Below are positions 21,480-33,282 of a DNA stretch of 64,000 nt, piece by piece (position 1 is the first letter of the stretch; each line of letters opens with the position of its first letter). The notes under the pieces were generated by a model, which saw only the letters and a list, made by a program, of their open reading frames with translations, ran no database searches and was not told the DNA's origin. The position numbers were made by a program, and so were the translations under genes. Source of the stretch: Chelydra serpentina (lineage: Eukaryota; Chordata; Testudines; Chelydridae); assembly GCA_037349315.1 (NCBI GenBank), contig JBAIAC010000006.1:57284501-57348500 (forward strand), written 5' to 3'.

Positions 21480-21718
21480 ACAAAGCCCAAGGTTATTCCT
21501 CCTTTTCATTTATATCTCATTTTAGTATAGGCATAGATTTGAATTTTCACGGTCACATTTAATCACCATGGTAGCATTTAATTTCAGAAAGGGGAACTAT
21601 AAAAAATGAGGACGTTAGTTAAACAGAAATTAAAAGGTACAGTGCCAAAAGTGAAATCCCTGCGACCTGCATGGAAACTTTTTTAAAACATCATAATAGA
21701 GGCTCAAATTAAATGTAT
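21480..21718 (+). mobile_element. L3-type LINE ORF2 segment, left of CR1 insertion
   Basis: The translation includes KVKSLRPAWKLF and NIIIEAQIKCI, typical of the linker before the RT of L3-type ORF2, with stops. The reading resumes at 26454 (ccccaaattaaaaaacaca). The start at 21480 is approximate. Confidence 0.6.
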
Positions 21719-22402
21719 AAATGGAGCTTTGCGACCAGGGGCTGCTAACAGGGAGTTTTGAGAGGGATTTCTCCAGGTAAAGCAGGAGCAAATACAGGAC
21801 CCTTGGGGTAAGTGGCTGTTTGTAGTGTGTGTTTGGGGGTACTTGCTGTGTGCTGAGCTTGTGTCTGTCTGTTTGTTCATTTGTTTGTTTGTTTGAAGGA
21901 CCATGTGCTGTGGCTGGCAGTTGGAAGCTGTGAGCTTCTACACCAGGCTTGAAACCTAGAAGCCTTAATCGGGGGGCGGGGCTAATCAGGGAGGCCAGGG
22001 CTTTATAAAGCAGAGAGCAAGCGACCAGGGAGCTTTGCGACCAGGGGCTGCTAACAGGGAGTTTTGAGAGGGAGTTGGGAAGGGGGCGAGGTATACTTGC
22101 CATTCCCAAAACCTTTAACCCAAACTAAAGCCAGAGGCAGAGCGACCAGGGGAGAGGAGTGGACAGGGGGCTGCAGACAGGGGAAGTTTGAGAGGGAGAG
22201 CAAGAGATCCTGCGGTTGAACAGGCTACCAGGTGAGAGTGAGTACTAGCTGTTGGTGGGAGTGTGTGTTTGACTGTTTGAATTTTAAATTTTGATTCTGA
22301 TTTCAGGTGATTTCAGTTTCAGCTGTTGTGGCAGTTGGGACTGAGTGCCTGACCCTGTTCCCTTGATTGTTTGAGAGGGAGTTTGACAGAGGGAGGCCTA
22401 CG
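21719..22402 (+). promoter_or_regulatory. CR1 5'UTR with tandem units
   Basis: The block gagctttgcgaccaggggct, gctaacagggagttttgaga occurs at 21723 and again at 22031, and a diverged third form starts near 22141. In CR1 elements the 5'UTR carries the internal promoter; that the units here are promoter monomers is an inference. Confidence 0.5.
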
Positions 22403-23452
22403 ATGGTTAGGAAGGCCCGCAACACCTGTGCCAGCACTGCTTCTGTCTCCTCCACCTGCGCCTGTAGCCAGACAGAGCGCCTGAACATGGATGCTTCTAC
22501 CCAGATCCTGGTGTGGTTTTGCAGGGACTGTAACTTGCAATTCCCACTTACTGATATCCAGGCTGTGGGGACCATCCAATGTGACAGGTGCCTGCTGGTG
22601 GAATCTCTCAGGCAGCAGGTGGGAGAGCTGCAGGAGGAGGTGGCTAGATTGAGGAGCATCCAAGTTCATTCCTGGACAGTGTCCATGTGGAGACAGCTGA
22701 GGTAGCTGTCCCAGTACACAGGACTGCTGACACACCACTGGTGGAGGAGGAAATGTCTCAGGGTGGACACTGGCAGCTGGTTACGTCTGGCAGCAGGCAG
22801 TGCTCCAAACCCTGCCCCCGTGGTAATAGGAAACCGTTATGCTCTTCTTGATACAGGAGAGAAGGAATCTGCCCCTACAGCAGAGGAGGAGAAGCCTCGT
22901 ACCCCTAAGGCTGGGAAGTCTGCTGCCACCACTGCGAATAGGAAACGTAGGGTAGTGGTGGTCGGAGACTCTCTGCTGAGGGGGACGGAGGCGCCCATCT
23001 GTCACCCTGACATTTCATCTCTGGAGGTATGCTGCCTGCCGGGGCCCCGTATCCGAGACGTTACAGAGGCATTGTCAAGGATTATCCGGCCCTCTGACTA
23101 CTACCCCATGCTACTCATTCATGTGGGTACAAATGATAGTGCGAGGTGTGACACTGAGCAGATCAAGAGTGACTACAGGGCTCTGGGCGTACGGGTGAAG
23201 GAGTTTGGCGCGCAGGTGGTATTCTCTTCAATCCTTCCTGTCAAAGGTAGGGGCACGGGCAGAGACAGGTGCTTCGTGGAGGTGAATGCTTGGCTGCGAA
23301 GATGGTGTCGCCAGGAGGGCTTTGGCTTCCTCGACCATGGGATGCTAATCCAGGAAGAACTGCTAGGCAGAGTTGGCGTTCACTTTTCGAGGAGGGGAAA
23401 GACCCTATTTGGATACAGACTGGCTAACCTAGTGAGGAAGGCTTTAAACTAG
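22403..23452 (+). pseudogene. CR1 ORF1 protein (esterase-type), frameshifted
   Basis: ORF1p of CR1 binds nucleic acid and carries an SGNH-hydrolase-like domain. The start ATG at 22403 (MVRKARNTC) opens a cysteine-containing N-terminus (CRDCN, CDRC, zinc-ribbon-like spacing) and a leucine-rich coiled segment (ESLRQQVGELQEEVARL). The rest is read in another frame: VVVGDSLLRG (catalytic Ser block), IHVGTNDSA (Gly/Asn blocks), and GVHFSRRGKTLFGYRLANLV (His block). Frameshifts lie near 22680 and 22790. It ends at TAG 23450-23452. Confidence 0.8.
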
Positions 23453-23535
23453 GTTCGACGGGGACAGGAGAGCAAAGCCCACAGGTAAGTGGAGAACATG
23501 GGGACCTGGGAGATGGGTCAGAAATAGGAGGGAGC

Positions 23536-26369
23536 GTGGGCTCTAATGACAAAGAGATAGGAAGGTCAGGGCAAAACTGGGAGGCAAGATCAAATCAGTA
23601 TCTTAGATGCCTGTATACAAATGCGAGAAGTATGGGTAATAAGCAGGAAGAACTGGAAGTGCTAATAAATACATTCAACTATGACATTGTTGGCATCACC
23701 GAAACTTGGTGGGATAATACACATGATTGGAATGTTGGTATGGATGGGTACAGCTTGCTCAGGAAGGACAGACAGGGGAAAAAGGGAGGAGGTGTTGCCT
23801 TATATATTAAAAATGTACACACTTGGACTGAGGTGGAGATGGACATAGGGGACGAAAGTGTTGAGAGTCTCTGGGTTAGGCTAAAAGGGGTAAAAAAAAA
23901 CAAGGGTGATGTCATGCTAGGAGTCTACTACAGGCCACCTAACCAGGTGGAAGAGGTGGATGAGGCTTTTTTTAAACAACTAACAAAATCATCCAAAGCC
24001 CAAGATTTGGTGGTGATGGGGGACTTCAACTATCCAGATATGTTGGGAAAATAACACAGCGGGGCACAGACTATCCAATAAGTTCTTGGACTGCATTGCA
24101 GACAACTTTTTATTTCAGAAGGTTGAGAAAGCTACTATGGGGGAAGCTGTTCTAGATTTGATTTTAACAAATAGGGAGGAACTCGTTGAGAACTTGAAAG
24201 TAGAAGGCAGCTTGGGTGAAAGTGATCATGAAATCATAGAGTTCACAATTCTAAGGAAGGGTAGAAGGGAGTACAGCAAAATAGAGACAATGGATTTCAG
24301 GAAAGCGGATTTTGGTAAGCTCAGAGAGCTGATAAGTAAGGTCCCATGGGAATCAAGACTGAGGGGAAAAACAACTGAGGAGAGCTGGCAGTATTTCAAA
24401 GGGACACTATTAAGGGCCCAAAAGCAAACTATTCCACTGGGTAGGAAAGATAGAAAATGTGGCAAAAGACCACGTTGGCTTAACCACGAGATCTTGCAAG
24501 ATCTAAAAAATAAAAAGGAGTCGTATAAAAAATGAAAACTAGGACAAATTACAAAGGATGAATATAGGCAAACAACACGGGAATGCGGGGGCAAGATTAG
24601 AAAGGCAAAGGCACAAAATGAGCTCAAACTAGCTACAGGAATAAAGGGAAACAAGAAAACTTTTTATCAATACATTAGAAGCAAGAGGAAGACCAAGGAC
24701 AGGATAGGCCCACTACTCAGTGAGGAGGGAGAAACAGTAACAGGAAACTTGGAAATGGCAGAGATGCTTAATGACTTCTTTGTTTCGGTCTTCACCGAGA
24801 AGTCTGAAGGAATGCCTAACATAGTGAATGGTAATGGGAAGGGGGAAGGTTTAGAAGATAAAATTTAAAAAAAACAAGTTAAAAATCACTTAGATACGTT
24901 AGATGCCTGCAAGTCACCAGGACCTGATGAAATGCATCCTAGAATACTCAAGGAGCTAATAGAGGAGGTATCTGAGCCTCTAGCTATTATCTTTGGTAAA
25001 TCATGGGAGACAGGAGAGATTCCAGAAGACTGGAAAAGGGCAAATATAGTGCCCATCTATAAAAAGGGAAATAAAAACAACCCAGGAAACTACAGACCAG
25101 TTAGTTTAACTTCTGTGCCAGGGAAAATAATGGAGCAAGTAATTAAGGAAATCATCTGCAAACACTTGGAAGGTGGTAAGGTGATAGGGAATAACCAGCA
25201 TGGATTTGTAAAGAACAAATCATGTCAAACCAATCTGATAGCTTTCTTTGATAGGATAACGAGTCTTGTGGATAAGGGAGAAGCGGTGGATGTGGTATGC
25301 CTAGACTTTAGTAAGGCATTTGATACAGTCTTGCATGATATTCTTATCAATAAACTAGGGAAATACAACTTAGATGGGGCTACTATAAGGTGGGTGCACA
25401 ACTGGCTGGATAACCGTACTCAGAGAGTAGTTATTAATGGTTCCCAATCCTGCTGGAAAGGTATAACGAACGAGTGGGGTTCCGCAACGGTCTGTTTTGG
25501 GACCGGCTCTGTTCAATATCTTCATCAATGACTTGGATATTGGCATAGAAAGTACGCTTATTAAGTTTGCAGATGATACCAAACTGGGAGGGATTGCAAC
25601 TGCTTTGGAGGATAGGGTCATAATTCAAAATGATCTAGACAAATTGGAGAAATGGTCAGAGATAAACAGGATGAAGTTTAGTAAGGACAAATGCAAAGTG
25701 CTCCACTTAGGTAGGAACAATCAGTTTCACACATACAGAATGGGAGGAGACTGTCTAGGAAGGAGTACGGCAGAAAGGGATCTAGGGGTCATAGTGGACC
25801 ACAAGCTAAATACGAGTCAACAGTGTGATGCTCTTGCAAAAAAAGCAAACTTGATTCTGGGCTGCATTAACAGGTGTGTTGTGAGCAAGACACGAGAAGT
25901 CATTCTTCCGCTCTACTCTGCGCTGGTTAGGCCTCAACTGGAGTATTGTGTCCAGTTCTAGGCACCGCATTTCAAGAAAGATGTGGAGAAATTGGAGAGG
26001 GTCCAGAGAAGAGCAACAAGAATGATTAAGGGTCTAGAGAACATGACCTATGAAGGAAGGCTGAAGGAATTGGGTTTGTTTAGTTTGGAAAAGAGAAGAC
26101 TGAGAGGGGACATGATAGCGGTCTTCTGGTATCTAAAAGGGTGTCATGAGGAGGAGGGAGAAAACTTGTTCATCGTAGCCTCTAAGGACAGAACAAGAAG
26201 CAATGGGCTTAAACTGCAGCAAGGGAGGTTTAGGTTGGACATTAGGAAAAAGTTCCTAACTGTCAGGGTGGTTAAACACTGGAATAAACTGCCCAGGGAG
26301 GTTGTGGAATCTCCATCTCTGGAGATATTTAAGAATAGGTTAGATAAATGTCTATCAGGGATGGTCTAG
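23536..26369 (+). pseudogene. CR1 ORF2 (endonuclease-reverse transcriptase), broken
   Basis: The apurinic-type endonuclease comes first: [31 protein letters not shown] and, after a frameshift near 24045, [10 protein letters not shown]. The reverse transcriptase follows after stops near 24535 and 24865: [50 protein letters not shown], then, after a frameshift near 25480, [12 protein letters not shown] and [10 protein letters not shown] with the catalytic FADD. An in-frame TAG stop interrupts it at about 25959-25961 (CVQF*APHFKKD). The C-terminal part ends at LDKCLSGMV. Confidence 0.85.
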
Positions 26370-26453
26370 ACAGTATTTGGCCCTGCCGTGAGGGCAGGGG
26401 GCTGGACTCGATGACCTCTCGAGGTCCCTTCCAGCCCTTGAATCTATGAATCT

Positions 26454-28612
26454 ATACCCCAAATTAAAAAACACATAGTAAAAGGACCAAAAAAGTGCCA
26501 CCGTGGCTAAACAACAAAGTAAAAGAAGCAGTAAGAGGCAAAAAGGCTTCCTTTAAAAAGTGGAAGTTAAATCCTTTTGAGGAAAATAGAAAGGAGCATA
26601 AGATCTGGCAAATGAAGTGTAAAAATATAATCAGGAAGGCCAAAAAGAATTTGAAGAACAGCTAGCCAAAGACAAAAAGTAACAGCAAAATGTTTTTAAG
26701 TACATTAGAAGCAGGAAGCCTACTAAACAGCCAGTGGGCCACGGGACAATCAAGATGCTAAAGGAGCACTCCAGGAGGATAAGACCATTGTGGAGAAACT
26801 AAATGAATTCTTTGCATCAGTCTTCACAGTTGAGGATGTGAGGGAGATTCCCCAACCTGAGCCTTTCTATTTAGGTGACAAATCTGAGGATCTGTCCCAG
26901 ATTGAGGTGTCATTAGAGGTGGTTTGGGAACAAATTGACAAATTAAACCATAGTCACCAGGACCAGATGGTATTCACCCAAGAATTCTGAAGGTGAATAC
27001 CATGAAATTTGAAATTGCAGAACTACTATCTGCAGCATGTAACCTATCATTTAAAACAGCTTCTGTACTAGATGACTGGACAATAGCTAATGTGATGCCA
27101 ATTTCTAAAAAAGGCCCCAGAGATGATCCCGGCAATTACAGGTCAGTAAACTGAACTTCAGTACTGGACATATTGGTTGAAAAGCACAGAATTGTCAGAC
27201 ACATAGATGAACGTGATTTCTTGGGGGAAGAGTCAACATGGTTTTTGTAAAGGGAAATCATGCCTCACCAATCTACTAGAATTCTTTGAGGGGGTAATCA
27301 AGCATGTGGACAAGGGTGATCCAGTAGATATAGTGTACTTAGTTTTTCAGAAAGCCTTTGACAAGGTCCTTCACCAAAGGCTCTTAAGCAAAGTAAGCTG
27401 TCTTGGGATAAGAGGGAAGGTCGTCTCATGGATCAGTAACTGGTTAAAAGATAGGAAACAAAGGGTAGGAATAAATGGTCAGTTTTCAGAATGGAGAAAG
27501 GTAAATAGTGGTGTGTCTCAGGGGTCTATACTGAGACCTGTACTGTTCAACGTATTCATAAATGATCTGGAAATAAGATAAACAGTGAGGTGGCAAAATT
27601 TGTAGATGATACAAAACTACTCAAGATAGTTAAATCCAAAGCAGACCGTGAAGAGTTGGTGTTACAAAGGGATCTCACAATACTGGGTGAGCGGGCAACA
27701 AAATGGCAGATGAAATTCAATGCTGATAAATGCAAAGTAATGCACATGGGAAAACATAATCCCAACTATACATACAAAATGATGGGGTCTAAATTAGCTT
27801 TTACCTCTCAAGAAAGAGATCTTGGAGTCATAGTGGACAGTTCTCTGAAAACATCCACTCAATGTGCAGCGGCAATCAAAAAGCTAACAGAATATTGGGA
27901 ATCATTAAGAAAGGGATAGATAATAAGACAGAAAATATGATATTGCCTCTGTATTTATCCATGGTAGGCCCACATCTTGAATACTGCAGGCAGATCTGGT
28001 TGTCCCATCTCAAAAAAGATATATTGGAATTGGACAAGGTACAGAAAAGGGCAACAAAAATGATTAGGGATTTGGAACAGCTTCCATATGAGGAGAAATT
28101 AATAAGACTGGGACTTTTCAGCTTGGAAAAGAGATGACTAAGGGGGGATATGATAGAGGTCTAGAAAATCATGACTGGTGTGGAGAAAGTACATAAGGAA
28201 GTGTTATTTACTCCTTCTCATAACACAAGAACTAGGAGTCACCAAATGAAAATAATAGGCAGCAGGTTTAAAACAAACAAAGGGAAGTATTTCTTCACAC
28301 AACACACAGTCAACCTGTGGAACTCCTTGCCAGAGGATGTTGTGAAGTCCAAGACTATAACAGGGTTCAAAAAAGAACTAGATAAGTTCATGGAGGATAA
28401 GTCCATCAATGGCTATTAACCAGGATGGGCAGGAATGTTGTCCCTGCCTCGCCTGTGTTTGCCAGAAGCTTAGAATGGGCAAGAGGATGCATTGCTTGAT
28501 GATTACTTGTTCTGTTCATTCCTTCTGAAGCACCTGGCATTGGTCACTGTCAGAAGGCAGAATACTGAGCTGGATGGACCTTTGGTCTGACCCAATATAA
28601 CTGTTTTTATCT
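26454..28612 (+). mobile_element. L3-type LINE ORF2 and 3' end, right of CR1 insertion
   Basis: Reverse-transcriptase blocks are readable with several frameshifts and stops: LNEFFASVFT (26790 on), [35 protein letters not shown] (27207-27581), KFVDDTKLLKIV (catalytic FVDD, 27590 on), HLEYCRQIWLSHLKKDI (27862-28137) and the terminal [18 protein letters not shown] (28171-28419). The 3'UTR (gccagaagcttagaatggg, then gcctgatgattac-type text) ends near 28612. It is older than the CR1 that interrupts it. Confidence 0.8.
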
Positions 28613-29884
28613 TATGAAAAGAAAAACTGGAAACTTTAATCTGTTTCCCCTAAAATGGTTATTCCAACTGTCTTGCCACAAAGGATTTAGCTGGGCCTTG
28701 GTGATTGGTAAACCCCTGTGTTCGAGTTTACTGCCACCAGATTCTGGAAGCTTTAAATCTCCTGAGATGGAGACTTATAAAGTTCACTCCCCTGTCTCTT
28801 CAAGGTTTAGGAGACTCAGGACTCAGGTTGAAAAGTTCAACATGCTCACTGTGCTTCCAAGCACTGGTGCTAGCCAGCCCTCTGTGCACTACAGCCAGGC
28901 AATTCCATAGCCATGTCTATATTGAGAAGGAGCACTACTCTGAGATGTTTCATTGTGGCCCTCTCAACTGATGTATTGGTGTTTTGTGGAAATACCAAAG
29001 CTGTTTATCAGAAAACGTCCCTGGACAAATTGAAACATAAATAGAAAGGACAGTTGCTAGTCACAGCAGCACTTTCTGTTGCACAGCTTTTCTTCTCGTT
29101 CATTGGATGTGGGCCAGTGTTGTTGCCTACTGTTGTTGCTGGTGGCTCCAGGCTGAGCCCTGTGCTTCAACACACGCCACCACATTTTTTTTTAAATCTC
29201 CAGCAGTGGAATAAATTGGCGATTCATTTTCTCCTGACCAATTTTGTTTTATAACTTTAATGTGTATTTGTTGTTGTGCATTAATGACTTACAATCTTTC
29301 TTCCTCCTCCCCGGATCAGATGTTTGGGAGCGTGGTAGTTTCAACCACCTCCAGAGTCTCCCCTCCAGGACTCTTCTGCCTGACCTCTTCACAGCCAGCT
29401 GACCCTCACGCTGCCAGGGCATGGGACTCAGAGTTTGACTGGCATAGTCAGGTCTTTCCCCTTCCCAAGCAGTTGCAACTCCAAGACAGAAAAGCCACTC
29501 TGGAACTTCTGAGTGTTTCAGGAAGGGAACTGAAGGTTGGGGAGGGCACTAACTGGCCACCTCATGGGGTAAATCCCACAACAGACCTGGAGACAAAACC
29601 CCAGAAAGGATTCAAAACTGTCTTCCATTCTCCCCTCCTTGCCACAACCGTCAGCTCCCTGGGAAGAGAAGAAGGGTGCCTACAGAGCTCCCACTACTTC
29701 CATGTTGAACGGAGAGATTCTTATGATGCTTTACGGGTAAATACTGCCCCTCAAACTCCAGAGCCTCTGGGTCCCTAAAATGGCAAAAGCAAGTGTCCCC
29801 TTTTCAAGGTAGCAATTAATATGAAGGGACAAGTGGTGAGCAAATCAGGAGCTAAACCCTCTCCTTTGCCTCCCCTCTCTCCAA
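28613..29884. other. Intergenic, no assigned feature
   Basis: No gene can be supported. An open frame at 29260-29778 has no recognisable domain. Confidence 0.4.
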
Positions 29885-30173
29885 GGGCTGGTCTACCCTA
29901 GCCCACAAGTTCGAACTAAGATACGCAACTGCAGCTACGTGAATAACGTAGCTGAAGTCGAAGTATCTTATTTCGAACTTTAAAGTACTTACCCCTGGTC
30001 CACACGGTGGCGCGCAGGCTCCCCCGTCGACAGCACTTACTCCTCGCGGTGAGCAGGATTACAAGCGTTGACGGGGGAGCACTTCCTGGTTCGATTTATC
30101 GCGTCTAGACAAGACGCGATAAATCGAACCCAGAAGATGGATCCGACGCTGCGGGTAAGTGTAGCCTAGCCCC
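29885..30173. mobile_element. Harbinger-like MITE, 289 bp (second copy)
   Basis: It is the same family and orientation as 2650-2945. It starts GGGCTGGTCTACCC, ends GTGTAGCCTAGCCC and is flanked by CAA (29882-29884 and 30174-30176). The internal palindrome around 29930-29963 and the tcgcgtctagacaagacgcg palindrome are kept. Confidence 0.75.
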
Positions 30174-31639
30174 AAGAGAGTGTTTGTTGGAGCTTTTCTC
30201 TTGTACAGCGGCTCTCACAGTGCTCTGTAGCAGGTTCACTCACCCCCACCCTTCGGCATGTCTGGGCCTGCAGAGAAGCCTATTACTCCTGCACAGCCCT
30301 GCCTTGGGTTGTAGTGTAATGAGAATTGTCTGGCTGGCTTTCGGCCCACATTTTCTCCCTCTGCCAGGCAAAGGGCCTCTGACTTCAGGCAGCAGTGGAA
30401 TGGGATTTGTGCCTCAGAGGATCATTGGCCATAGACCCTCACTCTTCCAGGAAACGGAGCTAAGTCTGAAAAGCAGGAAGGGGTCTTTCTCTCCACCGCT
30501 CCCCTTCACCACAGGCTGGCTCCACATCAAAGCCTGTGGAGCACTCCAGGCAGTCTGACACCAGAACAGAGGCACATGAGGATTCCACTCCTAATGAAGC
30601 TGCCAATGTTCCTTGCCAATCCTTGCCAATGTTCAAAATTATTCTGATTTGCTGAGTAAAGCCCCAGGTGGTGGTAGGTTGGTCCTACAATGTTTGGGTG
30701 TCAGTGAACATGTGGGGAGCAGGATTGACGACCTTTTAGGTTCCCAGGAACATCTAATGAGCTATCCACACAGTTGAAGTATTTGTACTGATATCTCTCT
30801 GCCATTGAATGGTCCCCAGGCCAAGATGAACAGTGTGATATCTCTCTCTCCTATAAACAGTCAGGGATGACACTACACATGCATCACCACCACCACCAAA
30901 CAAACAAACAAAGCCTGCAGTACTCTCTCAGGATACACAGCCAATGGCTTGTAAGGAACTGAAAGGTTATGAGGCTTTTGTATGTGTGGGAAACTCAGCT
31001 TGGTACAGCAGTAGCGCCACCAGTGAAAGATATGGTCAACACCTTCAGAAGGGGGCTTCCTTCCAAAAGACCCATAATCTATAACGGGGATGTATCTCAA
31101 AGCCTCAACCATAGCCATTCAGCCAAAAATAATGTCCTATACTTGGAGAGAAAAACCTACTTGATGGCAAGTAAATAGCTTGTCAGCCAGGGGTATGTTC
31201 CTTCTGTGGAGTGAGAGGTGTCTAGGTTTGTTCTGGGTTAAATCCTTGATGTGATTTGTGACAAGAGCAATGACTCCTAAGTCAGTGGCTCCATGGAAAT
31301 GAGGTAGCCAAGTGGGTAAGCACCCATAAATAGCAATTAGTCATGTGCATGCAAATTTGCAGCTGAAGAGCTGTTTGGGGAACACTAGTGATATTAGTTG
31401 AGAATGAAGAGGCCTTAAACCTTAACTGTCAAAGCCAGCATAGCAATCCATTGGTCACTACCAACAGTATTCAAGAAGGGACTGTGCCCTTAGCGGAGGG
31501 GAAAAGATGGCGCAAAAGCTGCCAAGCAAAGCTAAATAAAATTTCTCCCAAACCAATACAATTCTCAGCATGACAAAGACAAAATGAGCATTTGTGTATG
31601 AACGTTTTAACTTCTGCGCTAGCCTCTTCCCCTTAATCT
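30174..31639. other. Intergenic, no assigned gene; short simple repeat
   Basis: A (CAC)n-(CAAA)n simple repeat lies at about 30883-30911. Nothing else recognised. Confidence 0.45.
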
Positions 31640-31739
31640 ACCATCTGCACCCAGAGACTTTGATTGTTGGTGGTAGTCAGGTAGTCCCATTGATTCACCA
31701 AGTGTCTGGGACTGGGACATAGGCAGTCATGCCTAGCAG

Positions 31740-31935
31740 TTGGTAGCCAGGAATGGAAGCCCAGGGTCAGAGCTGGAGTCAAAGGCCAGATATCAAAGTC
31801 AGGAATCAAATCCAAGGGTCAAAACTAGAGGCAGAGGCCAGATGTCAGAGCTGAAGTCAGGAGTCAGAGCTGAGGATGAGAGCAGGGTTACCTGGAATAA
31901 AGACAGGATCAGAGCAGGGCTAGGTCCAAGGCTGG
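31740..31935. repeat. Degenerate short tandem repeat, gtcagagctgaagtcag type
   Basis: The words gtcagagctggagtcaaagg, gtcaggaatcaaatcc, gtcagagctgaagtcaggag and gtcagagctgagg recur at 15-30-base spacing. The surrounding 31640-32140 has the look of a further repeat that I cannot name. Confidence 0.5.
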
Positions 31936-32140
31936 ACCGGGACTGGGAGCAATCAGGCACAAGACCTATTGCCACGAGCAAATGTTTTGAGCCGCCAGCG
32001 TTGTACTGCTGCTGGTCTTAAGAGCAAGTCTGCTCATCTCCCTCGGCCAGTCGGGGGGCTGGGCTAATGAGGCAGCTCAACTGAGGCCCAACTGTGCTCA
32101 TTAGAGTGCTTGGGATTAGGCTAGTGGGTAAGCAGATTTA

Positions 32141-32602
32141 GCTGCATGTCCTTACTCCTGATACCAGGGGAGGCTGCATGTGTGTCAGTGCACTAAAATC
32201 AGCTGTTCTTTCCTTGCACCAATATGTGATGAGGTGCAGCTGAGTTACCAATAAGTGGAACAGCAATAACAAGTGAAACAAGGAGAACTGGTGGGTAGAC
32301 ACCCACTTCGCTTGACTTTCCAGGACTGAATTTTTTAAACACAAGCTTCTGACACAATTAAAAACAACCCAGGCTCTCAGTCGCCCATAATCAAAGTAAA
32401 GCAGTTTTATTGGAGACGTGGATAATAGGAAACATGTCAGACAAATTACATGAAGGGTTTTGTTTTTATAAATTCATCTGAGTCTTTCAAGTGAGTAAGC
32501 AAAGAAGTTTTCTAATCTAGAATTTGTGTAGAGATTTTAATGTCTGAATGTAGGAGGATTAAGAGACCGAAAACTGGCATGATTCTTCTAAAGGAACAAA
32601 GT
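32141..32602. other. Intergenic, no assigned feature
   Basis: Nothing recognised. Confidence 0.4.
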
Positions 32603-33030
32603 AGGTGAGGTAACTTTTATTGAACCAACTTCTGTTGGTGAGAGAGTTTACACAATGCTTTTGAGTTTACACAATGCTGATTTTCGGTCATTACGTTAGT
32701 TGAATCTATTTCCCCCAGTTAAATACCCTTAGCACCTTTGTGTCAACTGTCTGTAATGGGCCATGTTGATTATCACTTCAAAAGGTTCTTTCCTACTGAT
32801 AACAGTTCCTTTCAATTAATTAGCCTTTTACAGTTTCATGTTTCTCTGAATGTATAAATATCGTCCCACTGTATGTTCCATTCTATGCATCTGACGAAGC
32901 GGACTGTAGTCCACGAAAGCTTATGCTGAAATAAATTTGTTAGTCTCTAAGGTGCCACAAGTATTTCTTTCTTTCTTTTTTTTTTTTTTGCTGACACAGA
33001 CTAACAAGGCTACTACACTGAAACCTATGG
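32603..33030 (+). mobile_element. Penelope-like element 3' end
   Basis: It begins with the second-family terminus word (aggtgaggtaacttttattg, accaacttctgttggtgag), then a PLE 3'UTR: ggtcattacgttagttgaat, tctatttcccccagttaaat, and ctctaaggtgccacaagt at 32945 on. The end reads cagactaacaaggctac followed by actgaaacc. The same blocks occur at 43425-43800 and, inverted, at 58685-59050. Confidence 0.75.
32887..32929 (+). ncRNA. Hammerhead-ribozyme-like motif in PLE 3' end
   Basis: It reads CTGACGA (32891-32897), a stem II of GGAC/GTCC with a TGTA loop, CGAAA (32914-32918), then GC-TTAT-GC. This is the best-preserved core in the window. The base at the expected cleavage position is G (GCTG), which is not permissive, so this copy may be inactive. 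PLEs are known to carry minimal type-I hammerheads. Confidence 0.5.
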
Positions 33031-33282
33031 AACTAATTACTCTGGAAGAAAATCTAAACTATATTCCCATTTTCTAAGCATGGCTTCCTCATTCACAGCT
33101 CAACGGGGACTAAGGTGGGTAATAATGATGCCAACTGGGCAGCCTGATAAACTCAAAATCAGACCAATGAAGAAATTTTTGCCATCTCTCAGGCACTTAG
33201 TTGCCATGACTACAAACACACACTTGTATAACTCAACCCAGGTGAGTTGTCTCATTAAACTCAACGTGTATGGTTCCCCTAT

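Larger units (their letters stand above)
21719..26453 (+). mobile_element. CR1 LINE, nearly full length
   Basis: This has a 5'UTR with repeated units, ORF1 with an esterase domain, ORF2 with endonuclease and reverse transcriptase, a short 3'UTR (gaggtcccttccagccc) and tail repeats (gaatctatgaatctat). It interrupts an L3-type LINE. Several frameshifts and stops show it is no longer mobile on its own, but overall similarity to the family is high. Confidence 0.9.

Noticed and set aside
22303..22738. Minus-strand frames opposite CR1 ORF1
   Set aside because: Antisense shadow of the CR1 ORF1 N-terminus.
29260..29778. 172-codon open frame, possible new gene
   Set aside because: No domain, no splice context and no repeat of the frame elsewhere. 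Composition is ordinary, so it is probably chance.
30184..30558. 124-codon open frame
   Set aside because: No recognisable motif. It starts within a few bases of a MITE end.
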